From Cymodocea nodosa (taxonomy: Eukaryota > Streptophyta > Magnoliopsida > Alismatales > Cymodoceaceae), in contig JAZBRI010000011.1 in NCBI GenBank assembly GCA_036874045.1, forward strand, positions 9,167,501 to 9,231,500: DNA of 64,000 bases. The letters run 5' to 3'. The position numbers and the translations under genes were made by a program. Shown here piece after piece: positions 35,182 to 46,772 of this stretch. Numbering within the stretch: position 1 is the stretch's first letter; every line of letters starts with the position of its first letter. The notes beneath the pieces are model-generated. The model had not been told where the DNA came from. It searched no databases and was given only the letters and a program-made list of their open reading frames with translations.

Positions 35182-36411
35182 CTACATACACCTTTGAAAG
35201 GTGGCTAGTGCATTGCATAATCCGAATGGCATTCTCTTAAAAGCATAAGTTCCATTAGGATGGGTGAAAGTTGTTTTCTCTTGATCCTCTAATGCTACTG
35301 GAATTTGATTATAACCTGAATACCCATCTAGGAAACAAAAATATTCTTGCCCTGCTAATCTTTCCAGCATTTGATCTATAAAAGGTAAGGGAAAATGATC
35401 TTTCCTAGTCACAGCATTCAACTTTCTATAGTCTATACATACTCTCCAGCCTGATTGAATTCTAGTAGGTATCAAGTCTTGACTTTCATTCCTAATAACT
35501 GTTAATCCTAATTTGTTGGGAACTACATGGATTGGGCTAATCCACGAGCTATCAGAAATCAGATAAATTATGTCATTATCTAACCATTTCACTATTTCTT
35601 TCCTGACTACTTCTTTAAGGTTTGGATTTAATCTCCTCTCAGGAATTCTAACAGGTTTAGCATTCTCTTCTAAATATATGTGGTGACAGCAAAAAGTTGA
35701 ACTTAACCCTTTTATATCAGTCATAGTCCATCCTATTGCTTCTTTATAACTTTTCACTACATCTTTTAATTTAGCTATTTGATCCTCTTTTAAATCTGAA
35801 GCAATAATGATTAGACAGGTTCGTTTCTCTTCTAGAAATATATAGGTTAATTCAGGAGGTAAAGGTTTTAATTCTAAATGTTGCCCATCAGAAGCTAGAG
35901 CTCCTAATTGAACATCATCATTTTCTAAATTAATTTCTTTCAGATCTCCTTCTATATTTATGCTTTCACTTTCCTCTAAAGTTTCAGAATTGATTTGCCT
36001 ATTTAATTCTTCTTGAATCACATCATCTAACATATCTCCTTCATCCTCTAAAAAGTCTATGGTATGTAAGGACATTTCTAACTCCTCAAACCTTTCTAGT
36101 TTGAAAATATTTAATTGAGTATCCTCATTACCATATGCTAACTTCATTACTCCAGTTTTACAATTTATAAGAGCCCCTGATGTTGCTAAAAATGGCCTTC
36201 CCAAAATTAAAGATGTATCACTATTTTTATGCTTAATTTGTTGGGAATCCAAAATTACAATATCAATAGGATATATAAAGTTTTTGATTTTAATTAAGAC
36301 ATCCTCTATTTTTCCTCTAGGGTATCTTATACTTCTATCAGCTAATTGAATAACCGTACTAGTAGGAGTTAAGCCTTCTAATCCTAAGGATGCAAATATA
36401 TCACTTGGCAT
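35182..36411 (-). pseudogene. Element A pol: protease end, linker and RT N-terminus
   Basis: Open frame of 409 codons. Residues 1-90 are the second half of the retropepsin (VIQLADRSIRYPRGKIEDV, LILGRPFLATSGA). Then comes an acidic linker to about 170 (MLDDVIQEELNRQ, DVQLGALASDG). RT fingers follow (KGLSSTFCCHHIYLEEN, WRVCIDYRKLNAV, HFPLPFIDQMLERLAG, FLDGYSGYNQIPV, FKRMPFGLCNA). The frame ends at TAG in FQRCM*, where element E has CAG. Upstream, a 2-bp deletion near 36430 breaks the LIDLGAG protease active site. Confidence 0.88.
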
Positions 36412-36439
36412 AACATTTATACCTACACCAGTCTATTAA

Positions 36440-37657
36440 GGTTCTTTTTAGAATGGTATTTCCTATGGTGCATGATATAACAGGGATTCCAAGATCAAAT
36501 AACTTTCTAGGAATTTGTGGTAGAAATAGGGAACTACTTTACTCAGCTAAAAAGACTTTTCTAAGAACCTTTCGCTCTCTTTTCTTAGTACACCAATCCT
36601 TCAGAAATTTAGCACAAGGTAGCATTTTCTGCATTAGATCTAACAAAGGAATGTTAACTTACACTTTTTCAAAAATTTCTCTGATTTTTTCTTATTTTTC
36701 AAGTATTGTTTGTTGTAATCTTTCAGGATAGGGTGCTAAAGATTATGATTTAAAAGATTCTTTTTCTTTCAGTTGATTTGTTTGATCATTTTTAGCCTCA
36801 TTAGCATATTCAGATTGTTCTTTAGTGATTTCTAGATTTTTAGCTATTACATTTTCATTATCATTTTGATTTTTACTCTTATCCACCTTCATATTATTTT
36901 CATTTTGAGTTCTTGGTGGTATATCAGTTCCAGATCTTAATGTTACACATACATCTTCAAGATTTTTATTACTTTCATGATGTTTTTGTATATCATTTTC
37001 ATTATTATGATCTTCAATTATTTTTAGTTTTAAAGTGCATTCTTTAAATTCTCTTACATTAGTATTTTCTTTTAGCTGTATATTTTGCAAATTATGCAGA
37101 TCTATAACATTATAATTTCCATTGTCCTATTGCATAACTTGTATTTTCATTGTATATCCGTCCAATGCTTTTAGTTTTCTTTCCAGATCATCTAATCTCA
37201 TTGCATTCAATTTTTGATCAATTTTCATTATGGTTTTTTTAGTTTTGTAAATTATATCCATTTTAGGTTCTGAATATGCTTTCTTATAGTTTAATTGGTT
37301 GACTTCTTGTTGCTGACACATAAAGTATTCTAGTTTGTCTGGGTTTTGCTCTATACTACGCTCCAATCTGTCATACCTATCCCAAACTTCCGTGTCTCTC
37401 AACATATTACACATTCTATACTGACCATCAGTTGGGTAAACTATAGGATTCTCATACTCGACTCTATTATATTGAGGATAATTCATTTGTTGTTCATGGG
37501 ATCTAGCCATCTGCAAACGTCTCAGTTTCAAACAGTCAGAAATGTTGTGACCTTCAGAATTGTAGAATTCACATATGCTAACTACAAGTTTCAGAAATCT
37601 CTAAGCATAAGCATATGCCATATTCTCAATTACAGAAGAAAACACACAACACTCTAG
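36440..37657 (-). pseudogene. Element A gag, starting at the zinc knuckle
   Basis: The first sense ATG lies just after the PBS (about 37620). The product opens with a short leader and a CCHC-like knuckle (near 37550, with one cysteine changed), then RLQMARSHEQQMNY, EVWDRYDRLERS, IMKIDQKLNAMRLDDLE, the RSGTDIPPR motif and a K/N-rich linker to AFLKDW/PQIPR near the protease. The capsid-type domain usual before the knuckle is absent. Stops and a frame change lie between 37130 and 36740. Elements C, E and F have the same short organisation. Confidence 0.78.
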
Positions 37658-37697
37658 CTATTAAAACAAAACAGCTCTAACAATTGCTTATATGAAT

Positions 37698-37715
37698 TCC
37701 TTGACAACGGCGCCA
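37698..37715 (-). other. Element A primer-binding site
   Basis: Minus strand TGGCGCCGTTGTCAAGGA, 15 of 18 bases of the Athila-type PBS that pairs with tRNA-Asp (TGGCGCCGTTGCCGGGGA). It is separated from the LTR end (37723) by AGTTTTC. Confidence 0.88.
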
Positions 37716-37722
37716 GAAAACT

Positions 37723-38624
37723 TGTTTGGGTCTCCAGCACGGCACTAGAAAAACTTGGATTTGTTAACTTCTATTTTTACTTAGTTAATTTATCTTTATG
37801 CCTATTCCTTTTTAGAAGTAAACAAACAACCTTTCACACAAATTAGATATTAATTCCAATTTGTATTTTAACTGCAAGTGCATAGTGTCTATTGTATTAG
37901 TGTGCAAGTACAGGTCAATCCCATAGGGAATTACTTAAGAATTGTGAACTATTTTGTTTTTTAACAGTCAAATTTATATATCCAATAAGCTCTCCGTTGA
38001 GTTACAGTTAACTCAATAGACTAAGTTCGTTGAGTTATGGCTAACTCAACAGACTAACCTCATGGACTTAAGTTAACACCACAAGACTGCCTTTCCTATT
38101 TAATACTGCTATTTACAGAGGAATTCGGCCAACCATTGGGCAATTCCACAAATTGTAAATAACATCAATTAAGCTCTTTAATGTTAGTAAACATTGGATT
38201 TATCATTAGGCAATACTAACATTCAGATAATTCAAATAATAACAATTAAAATCTTTAAATCTTTTGAACGAACCAATTTCAATAAACTGTAAAACTAAAA
38301 CAAACATTAAACAATCACAACACTGACAAAGATAACATTAATCACAATACAAAACAAACAATACAACACTCAAATACAAAATATAAACATAGATAAGTTG
38401 TTTTTGGTATTTTTGTTTTGATATGATCATGGAAATAGGCAAAAGGTGAAATGTAAAGTAATCTCAGTCGACAGTAAATACTTCTGTCACTACATGCGAC
38501 GCGATTACACCATTGAAAATTCTATCTCCTCTCCCTATAGAATCGCGAGTCCAGAATTGCAAGATGATCTCCTCTTCAGCATACAGGCATCAACCCGAAG
38601 CCAAGGCTAGAAGCTTTACGATCT
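37723..38624 (-). repeat. Element A 5' LTR, truncated
   Basis: Starts TGTTTGGGTCTCC on plus and includes one PBS-like unit (CACGGCACTAGAAAAACT). It runs through the family LTR to GCTTTACGATCTC at 38624, then jumps into protease sequence of element C. CTC is shared at the junction. About 1.2 kb of LTR and about 0.3 kb of C are missing. Confidence 0.85.
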
Positions 38625-40090
38625 CCAATTTTACAATTTATAATAGCCCTTGATGTTGCTAAGAATGGTCTTTCCAAAATTAAAGATGTATCATGATTTT
38701 GATGCTTAATTTGTTGGGAATCCAAAATTACAATATCTATAGGATATATGAAGTTTTTGATTTTAATTAGGACATCCTCTATTTTTCCTCTAGGGTATCT
38801 TATACTTCTATCAGCTAATTGAATAACAGTCCTAGTAGGGATTAAGCCTTCTAATCCTAAGAATGCAAATATATCACTCAACATAACATTTATACCTGCA
38901 CCTAGGTCTATTAAGGTTCTTTCTAGAATGGTATTTCCTATGGTGCATAATGATATAACAGGAATTCCAGGATTAGATAACTTTTTAGGAATTTGTGGCA
39001 AAAATAGGGAACTACTTTACTCAACTAAAAAGATTTTTCTTAAAACTTTTCGCTCTCTTTTCTTTAACTTGTAGTTTTTCAAAGATTTCTCTAATTTTTT
39101 CTTGTTTTTCAGGAAATGTTTATTGTAATCTTTCAGGATAGGGTGCTAATGATTGTGATTTAAAATATTCTTTTTCTTTCATTTGATTTGTTTGATTATT
39201 TTTAGTCTCATTTTCAGATTTAGATTTTTCTTCATTGATTTCTATGTTTTCAGATATTACATTTTCATTATCATTTCGATTTTTGCTCTTATCCACCTTC
39301 ATATTACTTTCTTTTTGAATTCTTGGTGGTATATTAGTTCCAGATCTTAATATTATATATACATCTTCCAGATTTTCGTTACTTTCATGATGTTCTTGTA
39401 TATCATTTTCGTGATTATGATCTTCAACTATTTTTAGTTTTAAATTACATTCTTTAAATTCTATTGCATTGGTATTTTCTTTTGTCTGTATATCTTCCAA
39501 ATTATGCAAATCTGTAACATTAAAGTTTTCATTTGTGTTGTCCTGTTGCATAACTTGTAATTTCATTATATATTCATCCAATGCTTTTAATTTTCTTTCT
39601 AGATTATCTAATCTCATTGCATTCAATTTTTGATCAATTTTCATTATGGTTTTTTCAGTTTCGTAAATGATATCAATTTTAGGTTCTGAATATTCTTCTC
39701 TATAGTTTAATTGGTTGACTTCTTGTTGCAGCCACATATATTGTTCTAGTTTGTATATGTTTTGCTCTAAGCTACGCTTTAGTTTGTCATACCTATCCCA
39801 AACTTCCTTGTCTCTCAACATATTATACATTCTATAATGATCATTAGTTGGGTAAACTATAGGATTCTCATACTCAACTCTATTATATTGAAGATAATTC
39901 ATTTGTTGTTTGTGTGATCTAACCATTTGCAACCGTTTTAGTTTCAAACAATCAGAGATGTTGTGACCTTCCAAATTGTAGGATTCACATATGCTAACTA
40001 CAGGTTACAAAAATCTTTGAGCATAAGCATATGCCATATTCTCAATTATAGAATAAAACACAACACTCCTCTTGCTATTAAAACAAAACA
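38625..40090 (-). pseudogene. Element C gag and protease (5' half)
   Basis: Sense order: leader and knuckle near 39990-39960 (GHNISDC), a gag frame of 284 codons (39974-39120) with RLQMVRSHKQQMNY, EVWDRYDKLKRS, IMKIDQKLNAMRLDNLE, RSGTNIPPR and LAPYPERLQ, then protease 39001-38625 with an intact-looking active site LIDLGAGINVM and VIQLADRSIRYP, ending at INCKIG where the deletion into A's LTR begins. The capsid domain is missing here too. This is the 5' half of the element whose RT resumes at 25188. Confidence 0.85.
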
Positions 40091-40116
40091 GCACTCATAG
40101 TTGCTTAGCTTCTCAA

Positions 40117-40134
40117 TCCCCAACAACGGTGCTA
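40117..40134 (-). other. Element C primer-binding site
   Basis: Minus strand TAGCACCGTTGTTGGGGA, 14 of 18 matches to the tRNA-Asp-type PBS. All four differences are G-to-A or C-to-T. AGTTTTC separates it from the LTR. Confidence 0.8.
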
Positions 40135-40141
40135 GAAAACT

Positions 40142-42055
40142 TATTTGGAGTTTGTTAACTTCTGTTTTTACTTATTTAATTTGTCCTTATGCTTATATCA
40201 ATAATTACTTTTAGAAGTAAACTAACAACCTTTCACACAAATTAGATATTAATTCCAATTTGTATTTTAACTACAAGTGCACAATGTATATTATATTTGT
40301 ATGCAAGTACAGGTCAATCCCATAGAGATTGAGTAAGAATTGTGTACTATTTCGATTTTTATATTGGAGTTTATGTGTTCAGTTAAGCACTCTGTTGAGT
40401 TTCAGTTAACACAACAAACCTAGTTCGTGGAGTTATGGCTAACTCAACAGACTAATCTCGTGGACTTAAGTTATCTCCATGAGCCTATCTTTCTAATTAA
40501 ATACTACACAAAGGAATTCGACCAACCATTGAGTGGTTCTACAAATTATAAATAACATCAATTAAGCTCTTTAATGTTAGTTAATATTAGATTTATCATT
40601 AAGCAACACTAACATTCAGATATTTCAAACAATAACCATTAAAATCTTTAAGTATCTATAATGAATCAATTTCAGTAAACTGTAAAACTATTTTCTATTT
40701 TTTGAATCAAACAAACATAAAACACTCACAATACTGACAATGGTAACATTAATCACGATACCAAACAAACAATACAACACTTAAATACTAAATGTAAACA
40801 CAGATAATTTGTTGTTTTTGGTATTTTTGTTTTGATATGTTCATGAAGATGAATGAAAGGTGAAATGTGAAAACCTCTATCGACAGTAAATACTTCTGTC
40901 ACTACATGTGACGCGATTACACTACTAAAAACTTAATCACTTACAATCTTGCCTCCTCTCCCTATAGAATCGCAAGTCCAAAATTGTAAGATGATCTCCT
41001 CTTTAGCATACTGGCATCAACCCGAAACCAAAGCTAGAAGCTTTACAATCTCCTAAGATATGAGTCAATGCTTAGTGAAAATGGCTTCCCTTCCCACGAC
41101 GCGATCACTTCTCACAGTGGTTGTCAGACATCGTGTTTGGCTCGAAATCGACCCGACATCAAGAAAGTATCCTCGCAAACCTTCGATGGTTGGTGATTAT
41201 GGTGGTGGTGTGGAGTTTCAGTGAACTTCTGATGCTGCCTGCAATTAACACAGTTCTCCACCTTTGCACACACTGCCCACCTCACTTTCTTCGTCTTCCT
41301 CCTCTTCTTTTATATTTCTTTCAGTAGTAATTACTTCTACTTAGATGATTGGGTGGATTTCCTTCATTCATATCAACGATGGTGATTTCTTCTTCCTTCC
41401 ACGAGTGAATTCCTACGTAATACGTGCAATCGTGGTTTTCCTTCAAATGTCCTGTTTCTGTAACTGCTACAGTGGCATATTAGAAAATAAATGATCCGTG
41501 AAGTTACAGATAACTCAACGGACTTACTTCATTGATTTAACTATAAAACACGTGCAATAAAGAAATAAGCTGCTAACATAATGCATTACCTTAGTGTGTA
41601 TTCATGTAACTCAACGCATATAGTTATGCTAACTTAACGAGTTAAACATGTGCATCTCACGTGATATACTAAAGCATTTAAATTCAACACGTGCATAATT
41701 CTAACTTAACGAGTTCAGATATTCAACTTACAATTTTTACTCACTAACTCAACGAGTTGTTATTGTGTACCTAAATATTCTTTTAGCATTTAAAACATAA
41801 TTGTCTAGTACTTTAAATATAACTCTCCAAAATAACAGAAAATTCGGATACTTAGGAATTAAAAACCTACAACTTACCGAAAGTTCAGAAATGTACTTAA
41901 TTAATGTTAATTCTTTGAAATTATGCAGATTCTTTCATTAACGCATATAATAGTGCAATTATAACATAATGGCTTAATTCTCATATGATAAGCTAAATAT
42001 TATGCAATTAATCATCATTTAACCCTTAATATTATGCACTTTTTCATTCTAAACA
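40142..42055 (-). repeat. Element C 5' LTR
   Basis: 1914 bp, plus-strand TATTTGGAGTTTGTTAACTT ... TTCATTCTAAACA (terminal TG mutated to TA), followed by CTAAC (42056-42060). It has the same landmarks as 13181-20308 minus Copia-2, including CACGTG at 41549-41554. Confidence 0.9.
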
Positions 42056-42624
42056 CTAACCTAATACATTGCCTTAGTATTCAATTTAGCAACTCAACGT
42101 GTGTAGTTATGTTAACTTAGCGAGTTAAAGATATGCAGCTTACATGATACAATATAACATTCATAAACTTTAAATTCAACATATGCATAATGCTAACTTA
42201 ATGAGTTCGTTCATAAAACTTAATGTTTTATCCACTAACTCAACGAGATCTTACATGACCTATTTTAACCTTTAAGCTTATAACTTAATGAGTTCTCACG
42301 TGACCTTTTTACAAAAAGAACGCTAACTCAACGAGTTGTTTTAACATGCACTATACATGATAGAAAAATGCAATATTAAAACATATCATGCTTTACAATA
42401 AAAACACATGTTAACTTAACATTTAGTTATTTGAAAAGTTAGTATAACTTAATGACTAGTTACTTAATTTAGCATAATTTCAGATCCATTACAGACAAGT
42501 ATATAATATTAAATTTTTTCTATATTAATCAATGTTCTTAATTTACTTTCACAAACAACAAAATTAATTGATCAAATATGATTACTTATGTTTTACACAC
42601 ATCATCAAAACATAATACTCAACA
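42056..42624 (-). repeat. T-family LTR, right part, split by element C
   Basis: Continues the T LTR from 13180. The CTAACCTAATACATTGCCTT region parallels 8650-8670, and it ends at ATACTCAACA (42624), the T terminus. It includes ACGAGTT and TCACGTGACC motifs. Confidence 0.82.
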
Positions 42625-43268
42625 AGTGGTATTAGTTGGCATTTGGTAATTGGCACATGGTATTGATTACAAGTGGTATTAACAAGTAGAATATAGGGGG
42701 AGCAACCAAATAGGGGAAGTTGCCCTATAATGGTCATCAATTAGTATTGGTCACAATGTTTATCAATAATCAATATCTGTCAATATTATTTATGTTAGCA
42801 ATAACAAGTGGCATCAGATGTAATATGTGTATCTCCTTTTGCATAATGACAAAAAAGGGAGAGATATTATGAATAGAATAAAATGGGAGAGAGTTGCATA
42901 ATAAGGGAGAGAGATTACAAAAGGAAAGCATACAACTATGGGGAGAGATATTGCACATAGATAATTAGTATATAGACAAGGGGAGAGCTTATGAATAATA
43001 ATTGGTATCAAAGATAGTATGTGATAGAGATACATATAACAATTGGTATCAAACAAAAAAAGAGGAGCAGACGTGTTTGAAGCTTGTATTAGATAGAACA
43101 TGTATCTATTCACATCTATAATAATTAGTATTATCTATAATATATTACATCTATACACTTTTTCATTACATTGTTATTTTGTTATGAGAGCTACACATGT
43201 ATAGAATTCTTGAGTAAAATACTTATAATAATTGTAAAAGTTTTTGTCATTATCAAAAATGGAAAGAT
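42625..43268 (+). other. 3' non-coding region of a copia element with serial purine tracts
   Basis: No gene. Contains GGTATTAGTTGGCATTTGG-type repeats and at least six purine tracts with GGGGGAGC, AAGGGAGAGAT, GGGAGAGAG or GGGGAGAG cores between 42690 and 42990. The last tract (ATCAAAAATGGAAAGAT) abuts the LTR at 43269. The equivalent region of Copia-2 is 17116-17499. The coding part of this element is missing. Confidence 0.65.
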
Positions 43269-44488
43269 TGAAAGGAGCTTTATGTTTTGATAATACAAAA
43301 ACTTATGTGAGATGATTATGTATTTCACAAGTGTAAAAAAATGTCAAAGAGACAACCTATGGCAATATACAGATTGTAGAAATCATGTAGTAGTACCATT
43401 GAAGAAATTGGAGACTTAATGTGCCAACAATTTGGAAGAATAATTAAATTCAACAAAATAAGTCTATCAAGTTTATGTAAACTACACAAGAAGTTCATGA
43501 TGATTACATAGATTCAACAGGCTAATAGGTAGGAAAAACACTAGACAAACTCAACGAAGTAAGTTTGTAATGTTTACTTAAACTCAATGAACTTATGATG
43601 AAGACAAGTTTAAGATGAAGTGTAAACTCAACAAAGTAAGTTTGTGAGGTTTACCAAAATTCAATGAACTTAAAGTGAATATAGGTTTGAAATGGTAAGC
43701 ACAAACCCAACGAAGTTCACGAAATTTAACCAAACTCAATGAACTTAAATTAAATACAAGACTATGAAAGGTACAAGTTTAAACCCAACAAAATAAGTTT
43801 GTAAGGTTTACGCAAATTCTATGAGGGGGTTTGTTGTGTTTAAGTGAACTCAATGGAATAAGTTCATTATGTTTACTTTTATGCATGTGGAAGCTATTGA
43901 CTATGAAAGGTGAGGTTTAAATCCAATGGAATAAGTTTGTAAGGTTTACGCAAACTTTATGAAGGGTTTATGGTATTCATGTAAACCTAATGAAATAAGT
44001 TCATAAGGTTTACACAAACTCTACATGGGATTTGTAGCATTCATGTAAACTCAATGAAATAAGTTTATTGTGTTTACCCTTGTGCTTGGAGAAGTTATTG
44101 ATTGAAAATGAATAAGTCTAAATGTAATGAAGTAAGTTCATTATGTTTGAACAAACTCCATAGATACTACATCTCAAATAATTAAATATTATTTCTGTAA
44201 AACCATCTGATCATTGGAGCAATAGATCTTTTCTATATTTAGGATTGTTAGTTTTAACAAGGATAGTAGGTCAATAATTTTGAAGCTTAATTGAATGTTG
44301 GAATCAAAGATATTTAAGAAAGAACATAATATGAAAGAAAATGAGAAAACAAAAATTTATAGAATAACAAAAACATCTTTGAGAAAGCATTAATGAAGAT
44401 CAAGATCAAAAGTTCAATAAAACTTTTCACACCCTCAAGCTTTGATTTAGCAAGAATTGTTGGCTCATAGCTTCAACCTGAAAACTAT
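43269..44488 (+). repeat. Copia LTR (plus), left part
   Basis: Begins TGAAAGGAGC, then TTTTGATAATACAAAAACTT and GTGAGATGATTATG, matching the start of the Copia-2 LTR in order and spacing. The interior has many AACTCAATGAACTTA / AAGTTTGTAAGGTTTAC repeats (43540-44160). It ends at ACTAT, the target of the inserted solo LTR. Confidence 0.75.
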
Positions 44489-46222
44489 TGTTACAAAATG
44501 TCTATAATTAAGAACGGGGGTGAATTAAGTATATTGCAATTTTCTTTGTGTTTGGTCTCTTTTTAAATCTAGGTAATGTGGAAATAAAATAGAGATTAAA
44601 ACACATAGACAATTTATAGTGGTTCCCCTCAACCAGGGTATGTCCACTCCCTGAGTCCCTACTCAAGAATTCACTATCCTTAAGAGTTTTTGGTTCACTT
44701 AAAACCTAGTATCTCCAACTTCACTCAAAGCTAAATTAACTTAACAAGGTATCGTTCCTTCGTTAAGTTCTCCTTCTAACTGTACAAACCCTGGTACAGT
44801 TACCATGCTAACTATACCAGCCTACGTATAGTTATATGCACAACTTTATGTGCTCCCGTAAAGTTCCTTCAAAAATCTTCTAAAAGAACACCTTTTAGAG
44901 TTTCTTCCACAACATCCCTTGTGGATATGTTCTCTTTTTTAATTAAACGATGTAATGCAAAGAGGAATTAATCATGAAAGCATAAACATAATATAACTTT
45001 CCTCTTATAGATATGGTAATACTTAAATCTTCAGGTAATAGCTTTGTTTCCTTAGAGTTCCTTCTGATGACTTTCAACTTTCGTTCTTCATGTATCTTCA
45101 AGTCTTCTCAGAATTTTCTCTCTAGAGTTTTTGCCGAAAGGAAACTCACCTACGAACATTGATTTTACTCAATTTATATTACATCGAGAAAATATAATTA
45201 TTTACACAAAATCCTACAACACGTTCTTTCTCTGTCAGATTTTCTGCAACCACTCACTACATGATCATTGAGAAATAATTAGTTTGTGGAGTTAGCCAAA
45301 CTCAATGAACTTACTTTGTGGACTTAACTATAACTCAACGAACTTACTTTGTGGATTTAACTTTACTCAACAAACTTACTCTATGGACTTAACTGTAACT
45401 TAATAGACTTACTTCATGGATTTAACTTTACTCAACAAACCCATTCAGTTTAAGATTTTTTCCAAACCACAATCTTTAATCTTGACTTTGTCAAATCAAT
45501 CTCTGATTACCATTTGTAAATATTTGACTGAGTCTTTAGTACTATGGTGGAACATGTGTGAGTACGTGTGTGCCATGTGTCATCTACGAAATAAATAAAT
45601 GATCCTACACCAAAACACTGATTAAATATAAAAATATAATAGTTAAATAATTTCATCAAAGTGCTAACATTATGACCCTTCGTAGAGTTATGCCTATGAC
45701 TTTACGAGCTTATATATAGCAGAACATTACAAACATCCGTAAACTTATGTCCTTAACTTTACAGACTCTTACAAGCTGACATGTGTAAAATATAATTCTT
45801 TATCTTTAAAAAATTGCCTATACTAGACTTATAACTTTACAAACCCCTTAAGATATAACCTTACAAATGTCTGTCAAGTTATTCTTATAACTTTACAGAT
45901 TCTATATATCATAAGTTTACGAAGATCCATAACATTAAAATCATATCTTTACGAGGTTAAGATTTATAACTTATATAATTCCATAATTTTATGGTCATTC
46001 ATCACTTTATCATTATAACTATACGAGTTTCTATAAAATTATATACTTAGATAAAATTCATAGTTTTAAACTAGAGTTATATATCAAATAAATTTACTAT
46101 TATATTTAAACTTTATGAATTTGATATTATCTATGAATTTCATCATTTTACATACTTTAAAAATCATTTTATCACTCATCAAAATATAACCATATTAATA
46201 GATAAGAACATTATCCCTAACA
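44489..46222 (-). mobile_element. Solo LTR, family S (minus)
   Basis: 1734 bp, plus-strand TGTTACAAAATG ... CCCTAACA, flanked by ACTAT at 44484-44488 and 46223-46227, with no internal region. The sequence 'GGTTCCCCTCAACCAGGG' followed by 'GTCCACTCC' near its end resembles the Copia-1 LTR, so it is copia-like. A plus-strand relative is at 49812-51039. Solo LTRs arise by recombination between the two LTRs of one element. Confidence 0.88.
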
Positions 46223-46227
46223 ACTAT

Positions 46228-46636
46228 ATACTACTGATTTGTGGTTTTAACCTAAAAGTCTTAAATTGTAGTTGATTATAACTTCAACTTAAAAACTCGT
46301 GATTGGTTGACTAGAGTTTCAACTTGAAAATTTGTGATTGGTTGATTCATAATTTCAACCTTAAAGCTTATTAGTGGTTAATTCTAATTTCGACCTTAAA
46401 GTTAATATTTGTAAGTTGGAAAATAATGAAACCTAAGTTATACTTAAAGGTAGACTAACCTTTAATAGTAAAATGTCTAAAAATTTCTTTATGTGATTTA
46501 TTTTTCCTATCTTATTTACTATATTTAAATTATTCTATTAAATGTTAAATTAATATCTTTACAAATTCATTAAAATTTATAATTAATATCGAAAATACCA
46601 CTCACTCCCTTCTAATCAAGTAAATCGATCTTAATA
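46228..46636 (+). repeat. Copia LTR (plus), right part
   Basis: Resumes after the ACTAT duplication with TTTCAACTTGAAAATTTGTG-type repeats, as at 18925-19070 in the Copia-2 LTR. It ends with CACTCACTCCCTTC and CGATCTTAATA, a decayed form of CGATCCTAACA. The host gene starts about 140 bp further on. Confidence 0.72.
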
Positions 46637-46711
46637 TCCATCTCTTAATACAACAGGGATTAGAAGAAAAAAAAATTCCAACGGTAACTTAACTGAAGCT
46701 CGATAAATGGG

Positions 46712-46724
46712 TATTTATTTATTT
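46712..46724 (-). promoter_or_regulatory. Candidate polyadenylation signal of the kinase gene
   Basis: On the minus strand this reads AATAAATAAATA, two overlapping AATAAA hexamers about 50 bp after the stop codon. This is a plausible near-upstream element; the cleavage site is unknown. Confidence 0.5.
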
Positions 46725-46772
46725 AATTAAAATGACAGGGTAGATTAATTATTACGGGGACGTGATGCGACA

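Larger units (their letters stand above)
25194..38624 (-). mobile_element. Element A: most complete Athila-type element, inserted in C
   Basis: Sense order: truncated 5' LTR (38624-37723), PBS (37715-37698), gag with zinc knuckle, protease, RT, RNase H, integrase, a large extra ORF, an F-box-associated passenger, the PPT and a complete 3' LTR (27292-25194). RNase H before integrase, FMDDF in [12 protein letters not shown] and HKAY/FKVNGQRL motifs, and the tRNA-Asp-type PBS all point to the Athila lineage of Ty3/gypsy. The protease has a small deletion and several genes have stops, so it is not autonomous. Confidence 0.9.
13181..42055 (-). mobile_element. Element C: Athila-type Ty3/gypsy element, with nested insertions
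   Basis: Minus-strand element bounded by 5-bp duplications CTAAC at 13176-13180 and 42056-42060. In sense order: 5' LTR 42055-40142, PBS 40134-40117, gag and protease (about 40090-38625), [deletion plus inserted element A 38624-25194], RT 25188-24444, a misplaced gag segment 24443-23490, the F-box-type passenger 23282-22143, two PPT-like tracts, and the 3' LTR 20308-13181. That LTR is split by Copia-2. The mutated LTR termini (TA for TG at 40142, ATA for ACA at 20308) mark it as old. Confidence 0.85.

Noticed and set aside
37698-37715. A tRNA-Asp gene fragment
   Set aside because: Only the 18-nt complement of the tRNA 3' end is present, at the expected PBS place. There are no tRNA arms.
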